A DNA stretch of 16,964 bases, taken from positions 1-16,964 of the forward strand of contig CAIKXW010000197.1 in assembly GCA_903831485.1 (NCBI GenBank). Reading direction: 5' to 3'. This stretch comes from an uncultured Alphaproteobacteria bacterium. GTDB taxonomy: Bacteria; Pseudomonadota; Alphaproteobacteria; Caulobacterales; Hyphomonadaceae. The notes under the pieces were generated by a model that saw only the letters and a list, made by a program, of their open reading frames with translations, did not search any database and was not told the DNA's origin. The position numbers were made by a program, and so were the translations under genes. This document shows positions 7,760 through 14,620 of this stretch, piece by piece; position 1 is the first letter of the stretch, and the number at the start of each line of letters is the position of its first letter.

Positions 7760-8291
7760 CGCGCGCCCGCCTCATGAGAAGTTGCAGGCTGCGATGGATC
7801 GAAACCTTGACGGCCCCTTCGGTCATCCCCGCCTTGCGAGCAGCCTCGGCGTGGGAGAGGCCGGCGATCTTCACGTCCTCCAGAAGCGAACGCTGCTTGT
7901 CCGGAAGCGTGGAGACAAGTTTGCCGAGATCGTGTCGCGTCGCCGCTTCGTTGCTGTCCTCGCTGGCGAAGAGCTCGGTCGCCTCGTCGAGAGGCTCGGT
8001 GCGGCGGATTCGGTTGCGGCGATACCAGTCGATCAGCTTGTAACGCGCTATGGCGTACGCCCACGACGTGAAGGGTTGTGAAGTGTCGTAGGTCTCGCGC
8101 TTGAGATGGATGGCCAGCAGCGATTCCTGCACGAGATCCTCCAGGTCGGCGGCGCTGCGACCCATCTTGCGAGCCAGGAAGCCCCGCAGATAAACGGCCA
8201 GCGTTCCCAGCATCTCGCCATGCGCGGCGGCGTCTCCGCCAAGTCCACGAAGCATCAGCGCTTTCAAACGGGCTTCGATATCCGATGCCAA
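7749..8291 (-). CDS. sigF: ECF RNA polymerase sigma factor SigF
   Basis: A 180-residue ECF sigma factor. Region 2 (about 28-95) includes DLEDLVQESLLAIH and FTSWAYAIARYKLIDWYRR. Region 4 (about 124-176) includes LPDKQRSLL and the helix-turn-helix AARKAGMTEGAVKVSIHRS. It is paired with an overlapping NrsF gene, which defines the SigF type. The start appears to be TTG at 8291, with GGCGGA at 8299-8304 seven bases upstream. The first in-frame ATG would begin at residue 13, and an in-frame stop precedes the TTG. It lies 89 bases after the molybdopterin oxidoreductase gene. I found no separate sigma-F-type promoter there, so it is probably read from the promoter at 11060-11085 and autoactivated. 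Confidence 0.9.
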   Translation of the reverse strand: MASDIEARLKALMLRGLGGDAAAHGEMLGTLAVYLRGFLARKMGRSAADLEDLVQESLLAIHLKRETYDTSQPFTSWAYAIARYKLIDWYRRNRIRRTEPLDEATELFASEDSNEAATRHDLGKLVSTLPDKQRSLLEDVKIAGLSHAEAARKAGMTEGAVKVSIHRSLQLLMRRARDEN

Positions 8292-8380
8292 GCAGAGGTC
8301 CGCCCAAGCACCGCCCCGTCACCATTCGCAGGGCAGTCGCATCTGTGTAGCGGAGCCTTGCAACGCTTGTCACGCGCCCA

Positions 8381-9148
8381 TCAGATGCCAGCGTACCACT
8401 CATAGCCACGATCTTCCCAATAGCCTCCCTTGCCGCGGCCGAAAGAATCGAGACGTTCGACCATCTCGATGCGCATGAGGTATTTGGCGTGCTTGTAGCC
8501 GAGCTGCCGTTCGACACGCAGGCGAAGCGGGGCGCCGTGCGCAACATCGAGCGGCTGGCCGTTGAGGTTGTAGGCCAGGATCGTCTGCGGGTGGAAGCCG
8601 TCAATCAGGTCGATGCTCTCGTAATACATGTCGGCGCCGCCGCCATAGTTGTCAGCGCAATGCATGACCGCGAAGCGTGCGTTGGGCTTGAGGCCCGCTG
8701 TCTGGAGGAGCGGTCCAAGCTGCGCGCCTTGCCACTTGCCAATTGCGCTCCAGCCCTCGACGCAGTCGTGGCGGGTGATCTGAGTGCGGGCAGGCAGCGC
8801 GCGCAGGTCTGCAAGCGAGAGGTCGAGCGGCCGCGCGACCAGACCGTCGATGCGTAGGCGCCAGGCGTTGAAGTTGCCGGAAGCCAGCGCGTTGTAGGCG
8901 GGTGTGTTCGGATTCTTCGTGCCATTTGCCTTGAAGACGGGCGAGATGTCGCGCTCCGAGAACTCGCGCGCCAGCGGCTGGCCGAACATCAGCGCGCGCT
9001 GGGCGGACATGGTGACGCTTTCGCCGGCGCTGAGGAAGTTCCGGAAGCCTGGCGAAGCTGAGAGGGCGTCACATCCGGTGAGGGCGAGGCCGCCCAGAGT
9101 GATGGCTCCGCCGGTCAGCAGCGTGCGGCGGGTTAGGAAGTCTTTCAC
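8381..9148 (-). CDS. Molybdopterin-dependent oxidoreductase, MsrP/YedY-like, Tat-exported
   Basis: A 255-residue protein of the sulfite-oxidase molybdopterin fold. The N-terminus has a twin-arginine signal (LTRRTLL) and a lipobox (LTGC, C26). C129 in TRHDCVEGW matches the cysteine that ligates molybdenum in this superfamily. The GTG start at 9148 shares bases with the TGA stop of the cytochrome gene (GTGA), so the pair is coupled. The same frame stays open far upstream, but only as an artefact over the cytochrome gene. Gene context suggests a periplasmic methionine sulfoxide reductase fed by the cytochrome, like YedY1 of Azospira. True MsrP is longer (about 300 residues) and pairs with MsrQ, so another sulfoxide or sulfite substrate is possible. 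Confidence 0.88.
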   Translation of the reverse strand: MKDFLTRRTLLTGGAITLGGLALTGCDALSASPGFRNFLSAGESVTMSAQRALMFGQPLAREFSERDISPVFKANGTKNPNTPAYNALASGNFNAWRLRIDGLVARPLDLSLADLRALPARTQITRHDCVEGWSAIGKWQGAQLGPLLQTAGLKPNARFAVMHCADNYGGGADMYYESIDLIDGFHPQTILAYNLNGQPLDVAHGAPLRLRVERQLGYKHAKYLMRIEMVERLDSFGRGKGGYWEDRGYEWYAGI

Positions 9149-9879
9149 GACGTGTGCTCCGAGGCGGCGGGTGCGGGCGGGACAGTGAACTTGCCCGTGA
9201 TCATCGAGCGGATCTCGTTCCAGGCGCCTGCAACGACAACCTCGACGAGGTGGATTATCAGGAAGGCGACCAGCAGGTTGGCCGCGATGAAGTGGAGCGA
9301 GCGGGCCGATTGGCGGCCGCCGAAGATATCGAGGAAGACCGGCGCGATGGCGTTGAAGCCCGGCGACATGGTCAGGCCGGTGAAGATGATCAGCGGGAAG
9401 AGCACGAAGATCACCGCAACATAGGCAAGCTTCTGCAGCGTGTTGTAGCGCTTCGCGGCGGGGCCGGTGATGCGCTTGAACTGGGCGTGATGGACGATCT
9501 CCTCCCAGAGATGACGCGGCTTGAGCTCGGAGCGTTCCGGCAGGATGTCGCGCGCGAAGTGGCGGTTTACCAGGCTGAAGGCGGTGTAGAGTGCGCCGTT
9601 GATGACCAGCAGCCAGGCGAAGAAGAAGTGCCAGTTGCGGCCTGCAGCGAGATCGCGATGGTTGGGCAAGGTGAGCAGGTCGGGGAAGCCGCCAGGGATG
9701 GACAGCCATGGCGTATCGAAGTTCGCGCCCGCCTGGCCCCAGTAGAGCATCGGGTGCGCATTGAAGATCTGCAGGCCGCTGAGCAGCAGCAACAGGAAGC
9801 ATAACGCGTTGATCCAGTGCGCGATGCGCACGATCCGGGTGTGGCGGTAGACGATCTCGCTCGTGGGCTGGGCGGTCAT
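9145..9879 (-). CDS. Cytochrome b561-type membrane electron donor
   Basis: A 244-residue membrane cytochrome with about four helices (near 22-40, 83-104, 150-170 and 196-220). Histidines in or next to the helices are candidate b-haem ligands: H21 (AHWINAL), H84 (NWHFFFAWLL), H196 (SLHFIAAN) and H210 (IIHLVEV). This is the b561/Ni-Fe-hydrogenase cytochrome b class and not the six-helix MsrQ/YedZ class. It would pass electrons from the quinol pool or another donor to the overlapping periplasmic molybdopterin enzyme. Its start at 9879 has only a weak ribosome site and lies just after a strong stem-loop in the leader (9905-9948), which may lower its expression relative to the Met-rich gene before it. 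Confidence 0.9.
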   Translation of the reverse strand: MTAQPTSEIVYRHTRIVRIAHWINALCFLLLLLSGLQIFNAHPMLYWGQAGANFDTPWLSIPGGFPDLLTLPNHRDLAAGRNWHFFFAWLLVINGALYTAFSLVNRHFARDILPERSELKPRHLWEEIVHHAQFKRITGPAAKRYNTLQKLAYVAVIFVLFPLIIFTGLTMSPGFNAIAPVFLDIFGGRQSARSLHFIAANLLVAFLIIHLVEVVVAGAWNEIRSMITGKFTVPPAPAASEHTS

Positions 9880-9904
9880 GTTCGTGCTCGAAGATAGAGT
9901 GCGC

Positions 9905-9948
9905 CGGGACGCCCGGATGCGTCGGAGGGGAGTTGGCCGGGCGTCCCG
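9905..9948 (-). promoter_or_regulatory. Intra-operon stem-loop between the Met-rich and cytochrome genes
   Basis: A perfect 12-base inverted repeat, CGGGACGCCCGG (9905-9916) with CCGGGCGTCCCG (9937-9948), encloses a 20-base loop. It lies in the 79-base gap after the Met-rich lipoprotein gene. No U-tract follows on the minus strand, so it looks more like an mRNA-stabilising or processing hairpin, or a leaky attenuator, than a full terminator. Confidence 0.75.
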
Positions 9949-9958
9949 ACGGTCAGCG

Positions 9959-10237
9959 TCAGTTTCCGGCCGGTTTCATCGGATCGGCCTTCATCGCGTC
10001 TGACGCCATCGGATCGGCGGGCTTCATCGGGTCAGCCGCCATTGCGTCGGGTTTCATCGGATCGGCGGCAATGGCGTCCGACGCCATCGGGTCAGCGGGT
10101 TTCATCGCATCGGTCGCCATCGCGTCCGGCTTCATCGCATCAGCAGCCATCGGATCTTCGGCGGCCGGAGAGCAGGCGGCGACCGAGAGAGCCAGCGCGG
10201 CGGCGGCGATCGAAGAAAAAAGTGTACGGGAGATCAT
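9959..10237 (-). CDS. Methionine-rich repeat lipoprotein, MrpX-like oxidant scavenger
   Basis: A 92-residue protein with a 21-residue signal peptide and lipobox VAAC (C22). The 71-residue mature chain is built almost wholly of short degenerate units of the type DPMKP/DAMAA. It holds 11 methionines (about 15 percent), plus Ala, Asp, Pro and a few Lys. It contains no aromatic residues and is probably disordered. It resembles the MXKDX pentapeptide-repeat proteins and MrpX of Azospira, a periplasmic peptide whose methionines are oxidised by hypochlorite and reduced again by a YedY-type enzyme. Its place beside an MsrP-like gene and SigF/NrsF supports that role. The ATG at 10237 has AAAGGA at 10244-10249; an upstream ATG at 10267 would break the signal peptide. 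The lipid anchor is unusual for a mobile scavenger. Confidence 0.85.
   Translation of the reverse strand: MISRTLFSSIAAAALALSVAACSPAAEDPMAADAMKPDAMATDAMKPADPMASDAIAADPMKPDAMAADPMKPADPMASDAMKADPMKPAGN
9968..10156 (-). repeat. Degenerate in-frame repeat coding Met-Asp units
   Basis: Short units of about 12-18 bases coding D-(A/P)-M-x-x recur through the gene. A larger 78-base (26-residue) unit beginning MKPADPMASDA occurs twice. Codons vary between copies, so the amino-acid pattern is better conserved than the DNA. One unit has Ile in the Met position (DAIAA). Confidence 0.8.
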
Positions 10238-10243
10238 CTTGTG

Positions 10244-10249
10244 TCCTTT
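10244..10249 (-). promoter_or_regulatory. Strong ribosome binding site of the Met-rich lipoprotein gene
   Basis: AAAGGA on the minus strand lies six bases before ATG 10237. It fixes this start over the in-frame ATG 30 bases upstream. It is the best ribosome site in this operon, fitting a protein needed in quantity. Confidence 0.65.
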
Positions 10250-10291
10250 GTGACTGTGCCGGAGCACGTGGGTTGAACGCGAAGAGGAAAG

Positions 10292-11020
10292 TCAGGCCTT
10301 GAGAGATGCGAGAATTCGCCCGCCCGACACGCCCTGAAGCAGGATGGCGGTTCGGTAGGCGGGGTTGGTTGGCGCCGGGAGCTGGTAGTCAGCCGCCGCG
10401 CCATTCCATCCGCCGATACGGATCAGTTCGTGGACGACGTTGCGGTGAGGGAGTGTACGGCCGCCATTCTCGCCGGCCTGGATCGGCACCTGGACGGTGC
10501 GTGGATCGTAGCAGACGAGCCAGACGTCGGCACCGCCGGACGGCGCCGGTGCGGATGCGATGGTGAGCTGATTGCCCGAGAGCGTCAGCGCAGGCGCGTT
10601 GGCGGGCAGCTTCGCGCCGTCAACCGCCCGGGTGAGCTCTGCGCGTTTGTTGCCGACGATATCGATGTGGCCGTTGATCACCACTTGCGGCGTGGCGACG
10701 AACTGGCGCTTCAGGCCGCCATTGGTGTAATCATACTGGCGCTGCGTGTTTTCCCTGGAGGCGAATGTGTCCTTCCAGCCCAGCCTGTCCCAATAGATGA
10801 CGCTGAAGCTGAGGACGAGGAGGTCAGGCCGGTCCGTGAGGGTGAGGATGTTCTCGTTGGCGGGCGGGCAGGAGGAACATCCCTGGCTCTGGTATAGTTC
10901 CACCACCGTCGGCGGCCCTGCGGAAGCGGTATTCGTGACTGCCGTTGCCGTCGCGAGCGCAAAGCCCACGGCTGCGACCACGGGAAGGGCAAACAGAAGC
11001 CTGGAGTTGAATGGCGACAT
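10292..11020 (-). CDS. DUF1223 secreted thioredoxin-like protein
   Basis: A 242-residue protein with an N-terminal signal peptide (hydrophobic core about 8-28, AxA-type site near 34), matching DUF1223. The mature chain starts with a thioredoxin-like strand and a CxxC motif (VELYQSQGCSSCPPAN, C48 and C51). A cis-Pro-like VATPQVVING follows later. DUF1223 proteins have no settled function. A CxxC on a thioredoxin-like fold outside the cytoplasm suggests a thiol/disulfide or redox-sensing role. It is the first gene after the sigma-F-type promoter and is 54 bases ahead of the Met-rich lipoprotein gene, so it likely belongs to the oxidant-stress operon. ATG 11020 has AGAGGG at 11025-11030; the open frame upstream to 11254 crosses the promoter and terminator and is not used. 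Confidence 0.88.
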   Translation of the reverse strand: MSPFNSRLLFALPVVAAVGFALATATAVTNTASAGPPTVVELYQSQGCSSCPPANENILTLTDRPDLLVLSFSVIYWDRLGWKDTFASRENTQRQYDYTNGGLKRQFVATPQVVINGHIDIVGNKRAELTRAVDGAKLPANAPALTLSGNQLTIASAPAPSGGADVWLVCYDPRTVQVPIQAGENGGRTLPHRNVVHELIRIGGWNGAAADYQLPAPTNPAYRTAILLQGVSGGRILASLKA

Positions 11021-11059
11021 CGCACCCTCTTGCGCCACTGCGGCGCGTTCAGAAGGCCA

Positions 11060-11085
11060 TTCGCGCCGGAGTGGCGCGCGGTTAC
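11060..11085 (-). promoter_or_regulatory. Sigma-F (ECF) promoter of the stress operon
   Basis: On the minus strand GTAACC (11085-11080), 16 bases and CGAA (11063-11060) match exactly the Caulobacter sigma-F promoter consensus as I recall it. A start near 11052 would leave a ~32-base leader before the DUF1223 ATG at 11020. It is the only GTAACC-N16-CGAA I found on that strand between genes. The operon it heads encodes SigF and NrsF, giving positive feedback with a coupled brake. Confidence 0.85.
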
Positions 11086-11135
11086 AGGCTCCGCGCAGAA
11101 AAAGTTGCCGGAACGGGCGGCGAGCCAGACACAGC

Positions 11136-11161
11136 AAAACGGCCGCTGTTTCCAGCGGCCG
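11136..11161 (-). terminator. Rho-independent terminator of the macA-macB-tolC-like operon
   Basis: On the minus strand, nine perfectly paired bases (CGGCCGCTG with CAGCGGCCG, 11140-11161) close a four-base loop and are followed by TTTTGC. This is a standard intrinsic terminator 26 bases after the outer-membrane protein's stop. It insulates the sigma-F promoter about 50 bases further on. Confidence 0.88.
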
Positions 11162-11186
11162 CTTCGGTCTGATCTCAGGTGTGCGC

Positions 11187-12644
11187 CTAGCGCGTGCCGT
11201 TGGCCGTGTTGGCCGGTGTCGGCAGGGGCTGCGAGACAGTGGGGTTTCCGCCAAGCGCGGCGTGCAGGATGATCCACTGCTCGAGGCGGGCGCGGTTGTT
11301 GGCGATGAGGTTGGCTTCCGCCACCTCGGCGTTGTCGCGGACGGTGAACAGGTTGAGCAGGCTTTCCGAGCCTTCCTGGTATTTCAGCTCGCCGAGGCGG
11401 AGCACTTCCTGGGCGGCGTCGGAGGCCTTCTGCAGCGCCACGTTGCGCGATCCCAGCGTGTTGAACTGGTCGATCGAGGCGACGATGTCGCCATAGGCGT
11501 TGATGATCGTCTGGCCGTAGCGCTCCAGAGCCTGGCGCTCCTGCGAGGAGGCAATCTTGATGCGCGAGTCGATGGCGCCGCCGTCGAAGATGGTCTGCGC
11601 CAGCGAGATGCCGATCGATAGGGCGAGGTCGTCGAAGCTGAACAGGTCGGACGCCGTGTTGAGCGCCGTGTTCTGCAATCCGGCCGCGAGGTTGGCGTCG
11701 AGCTGCGGCCACGGGCCCAGTTCGGCGATGCGCGTGTTGGCGAAAGTCTGGATCATCGCGAGCTCTGCTGCGACCACATCCGGGCGCGAGCGCACGGTGA
11801 GTTCGGGAAGGCCGAGCGGCGGCGTCGCCGGCGGCTGGGGCAGGGCGCCGCCAAGCGTCAGCTTGTTTTGCGGGAAGCGGCCGAGTGCGATTTCGAGCGC
11901 CCGCACAGCAGAGCGAAGCGAAGCTTCGGACGCGAGGATCGAATCCTCGGCCTGGGCGAGACGCGATTCGCCCAGCACCAGTTCGTCGCGCGCGATCGAG
12001 CCGGCGTCGAAGCGGGTCTGCGTGATGCGGAAAGTCTGGCGCTGCCGCTCAAGCGAGCGGCGGTCGAGTTCGAGCTGCTGCTGCTGCTCGATCACGGTGA
12101 AGTAGGCGCGCGCGACCTGCGCTGCGATCTGGCGGCGGGTCTGCTCGTAAGTGGCTTCGGTCGAACGCAGGCCGGCGGACGATGCGGTGATCGAGGCCGA
12201 GAGGTCGCCCATGATATCGACGTCATAGCGGCCGGTCAGCGCGAAGGAGTAGCCGACATCGCTGGCGCTGGAGTTCAGTGCGCCGCCATCCGTGGCGCTG
12301 GCGCCGATGCTTGCGCCAAGCTGCGGGAAGAGGCGCGAGCGGGTTTGCTGCAGCGAGGCTTCCGACTGGCGGACGGATTCAATTGCGGCGCGAAGCGTGC
12401 GGTTGTTCTCGAGCGCTTCCTGCACATAGGAGATCAGCTGCGCGTCCTGGAAGATGCTGTAGTCGGCGACGGCCGCGGCGGGATCGCCGGTCATCGGCGC
12501 GACGGTCCAGTCAGCGGGCATGCCCGCGCGCTTCACGGCCATGGCCTCGAAGGCTGGTTCTGCGATGGGGAGGTGGCCGCAGCCGGAGAGGAGTGCTGCG
12601 AGAGCGCCGACGGACACGCCGCGGGTCATTTTCTTGTCAATCAT
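11187..12644 (-). CDS. NodT/TolC-family outer-membrane efflux lipoprotein
   Basis: A 485-residue outer-membrane channel subunit. The signal peptide ends in the lipobox LLSGC (C22), as in the OprM/NodT class. Two OEP repeats follow (about 70-265 and 270-465), with long heptad-rich helices such as ESVRQSEASLQQTRSRLFPQ and the closing EQWIILHAALGGNP. As a trimer it would form the exit duct for the MacA/MacB-like pump encoded just before it. Its ATG at 12644 overlaps the permease stop by 8 bases (ATGATTGA). It is the last gene of the operon, ahead of the terminator at 11136-11161. Confidence 0.93.
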   Translation of the reverse strand: MIDKKMTRGVSVGALAALLSGCGHLPIAEPAFEAMAVKRAGMPADWTVAPMTGDPAAAVADYSIFQDAQLISYVQEALENNRTLRAAIESVRQSEASLQQTRSRLFPQLGASIGASATDGGALNSSASDVGYSFALTGRYDVDIMGDLSASITASSAGLRSTEATYEQTRRQIAAQVARAYFTVIEQQQQLELDRRSLERQRQTFRITQTRFDAGSIARDELVLGESRLAQAEDSILASEASLRSAVRALEIALGRFPQNKLTLGGALPQPPATPPLGLPELTVRSRPDVVAAELAMIQTFANTRIAELGPWPQLDANLAAGLQNTALNTASDLFSFDDLALSIGISLAQTIFDGGAIDSRIKIASSQERQALERYGQTIINAYGDIVASIDQFNTLGSRNVALQKASDAAQEVLRLGELKYQEGSESLLNLFTVRDNAEVAEANLIANNRARLEQWIILHAALGGNPTVSQPLPTPANTANGTR

Positions 12645-13875
12645 GTCTCAGCGCCTGGATTGGGTCTAATTGAGCTGCACGGCGGGCAGGGAAAAAACCG
12701 AAGATCACACCAACGGAGGCCGCCGCCCCCAGTGCAGTCGCGATGATGACGGGGGAGACCATCATCGGCGCGTTGGCGATCTGTGCATACGCGAAGACGC
12801 CGCCCCATCCTAGCGCCATCCCGATCAACCCCCCGAGGGTGCAGAGTACGATGGCTTCGAACAGGAACTGGAGAAGAATGTCGCCGCCACGCGCCCCGAT
12901 GGCCATGCGCAGGCCGATCTCGCGGGTTCGCTCCGTAACAGAGACAAGCATGATATTCATGACACCGACGCCGCCGACGATCAGGGATACCGCAGCCGTG
13001 AATGCGAGCAGCATGCTCATCGTCTCGGCCGCGGCGGCCCGCTGCTTTATCATGTCGGCAAAGTTAACAACCGCGAAATTATCGCTGTCGCCCGGCGAGA
13101 TCTTGCGTCTTTCGCGCATCAGGGCGGTCACTTCCTCCTGCGCTTCCATGACGTCGTAGCCGTCCTGGACCAGCAGCTGGATGCGCGAAACATGGCGGGA
13201 AACCCAACGATTTCCGCCGGTAATCCGGTTACGGACCATGCTGAGCGGCGCGATCATGGTGTCGTCCCGGTCCATGCCCATGCCGCCGCCGCCGGATTGT
13301 CCCTTGGACTCCAGAATACCTATGATCTCGATGGGGACACTGTTCACGCGGATGCGCTCGCCGATGGCGCTGCCTCCCGGAAACAGGTTGGCCGCCGCCG
13401 TCTTTCCGAGAACGGCCACTGCCGCGCCGCTCTGGACCTCCTGGGCCGTGAACTCGCGGCCTTCGGATACGCGCCAGTTGTTGACCTCGAAGAAGCCTGC
13501 ATCTCCGCCCTGGATGTTGGTCACCCAGTTCGCCTCTTCGGAGACCGCGCTCGCCTGTTGGGAGAGTACGCCGGTGGCGGCGACGACGAAGGGGAGTTCG
13601 CCAATCGCGGCGACGTCGGATTCGGCAAAAGGCCGGCCGGAGCCGCCGCCCTGGTTGCGACCGCCGCGGTTCATGTTGCCGGGCTGAAGGTTGAGGACGT
13701 TCGCGCCGACGCTGGAAATCTGCGCCTCGATCTGGGCCTTTGCGCCTTCGCCGATCGACATCATCACCATCACCGAAGCGACGCCGATGATGATTCCCAG
13801 CATTGTCAGCAGGCTGCGCATGGGATTCGAAAACAGCGCTTCCGTGGCCGAGGATGTGGCGACGCCAACCTTCAT
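12637..13875 (-). CDS. MacB-type ABC transporter permease
   Basis: A 412-residue permease with the MacB layout. There is an N-terminal helix (about 22-42), a periplasmic MacB_PCD domain of about 230 residues, and three C-terminal helices in an FtsX domain (about 285-310, 335-360 and 370-398). The SVTERTREIGLRMAIGAR coupling helix is characteristic. Such mechanotransmission permeases drive substrates through an outer-membrane duct without moving them across the inner membrane. MacB of E. coli fuses the ATPase and permease; here they are separate genes overlapping by ATGA. A short Gly/Arg/Asn-rich insert (near 67-80) lies in the periplasmic domain. Likely substrates are macrolides, peptides or lipophilic molecules, but the sequence does not decide. 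Confidence 0.93.
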   Translation of the reverse strand: MKVGVATSSATEALFSNPMRSLLTMLGIIIGVASVMVMMSIGEGAKAQIEAQISSVGANVLNLQPGNMNRGGRNQGGGSGRPFAESDVAAIGELPFVVAATGVLSQQASAVSEEANWVTNIQGGDAGFFEVNNWRVSEGREFTAQEVQSGAAVAVLGKTAAANLFPGGSAIGERIRVNSVPIEIIGILESKGQSGGGGMGMDRDDTMIAPLSMVRNRITGGNRWVSRHVSRIQLLVQDGYDVMEAQEEVTALMRERRKISPGDSDNFAVVNFADMIKQRAAAAETMSMLLAFTAAVSLIVGGVGVMNIMLVSVTERTREIGLRMAIGARGGDILLQFLFEAIVLCTLGGLIGMALGWGGVFAYAQIANAPMMVSPVIIATALGAAASVGVIFGFFPARRAAQLDPIQALRHD

Positions 13876-14615
13876 GTCCGGCCTCCCGCCGCTTGCCTGG
13901 GCTCAGTCGCTCGTTTCAGTTCGGGATGCGCGCTGTCGGATTCAATCCTGCCGTCCCTGAAATGAATCTGGCGGCTGGCGTATCCCGCCACCTCGTTCTC
14001 GTGGGTGATGACGACGACCGTGATGCCCTGCCGGTTGAGGTCCTGCATCAGGTGCATGATCTCATCCGTGGTCTTCGTATCGAGCGCGCCCGTCGGTTCA
14101 TCGGCCAGCAGGATGCGAGGGCGGTTGGACAGGGCGCGAGCGATGGCGACGCGCTGTTGCTGGCCGCCGGAGAGCTGCATCGGCCTGTGGTCCATGCGCG
14201 TGCCGAGGCCGACGAGTTCAAGGCATTCCTTCGCGCGGGCGTCGATGTCGCCGACATCCTTGCGCGCGTAGCGCAGGGGGAGGCGGACATTCTGGAACGC
14301 ATCCTGGCGGGCCAGCAGGTTGAACTGCTGGAAGACGAAGCCCAGCGTTTCGTTTCTGAGATCCGCAAGTTCGTCGCGCGACATTTCCGAAAGGGCCCGC
14401 CCGTTGATCCACATTTCCCCCGAGGTCGGCCGATCGAGCGCTCCGATGAGATTCATCAGCGACGACTTGCCTGAGCCGGACGGACCCATGATGGCGACGA
14501 ACTCGCCCGCGTGGATGTCGAGATCTACGCCGTCGAGCGCGCGCACTTCCTGGTCGCCCATCCGGTAGATCTTCGAAAGATTCCGGCAGGAGATGATTGG
14601 CCTGACTTCCGTCAT
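13872..14615 (-). CDS. MacB/LolD-type ABC transporter ATPase
   Basis: A 247-residue ATP-binding subunit with every motif intact: Walker A GPSGSGKS (44-51), Q-loop QQ at 96-97, signature LSGGQQQR (148-155), Walker B RILLADEP with catalytic E173, D-loop GALD and H-loop H205. The FVFQQFNLLA and DEPTGALD segments are typical of the MacB/LolD/FtsE group. It pairs with the overlapping permease gene. The start follows the adaptor's stop by five bases. The C-terminal ~20 residues are a hydrophilic extension beyond the core fold. Confidence 0.95.
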   Translation of the reverse strand: MTEVRPIISCRNLSKIYRMGDQEVRALDGVDLDIHAGEFVAIMGPSGSGKSSLMNLIGALDRPTSGEMWINGRALSEMSRDELADLRNETLGFVFQQFNLLARQDAFQNVRLPLRYARKDVGDIDARAKECLELVGLGTRMDHRPMQLSGGQQQRVAIARALSNRPRILLADEPTGALDTKTTDEIMHLMQDLNRQGITVVVITHENEVAGYASRQIHFRDGRIESDSAHPELKRATEPRQAAGGRT

Positions 14616-14620
14616 TGGGG

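Noticed and set aside
9149..9802. In-frame upstream extension of the molybdopterin oxidoreductase
   Set aside because: The extension lies wholly over the cytochrome b gene, and the Tat signal directly after GTG 9148 fixes the start there.
9968..10156. CRISPR-like or tandem non-coding repeat
   Set aside because: The repeats are in frame, degenerate at codon level and have no spacers; they code for the Met-rich units of a lipoprotein.
13227..13232. GGTTAC (GTAACC on the minus strand) as a second sigma-F promoter
   Set aside because: It lies inside the permease gene and no CGAA follows at 16 bases.
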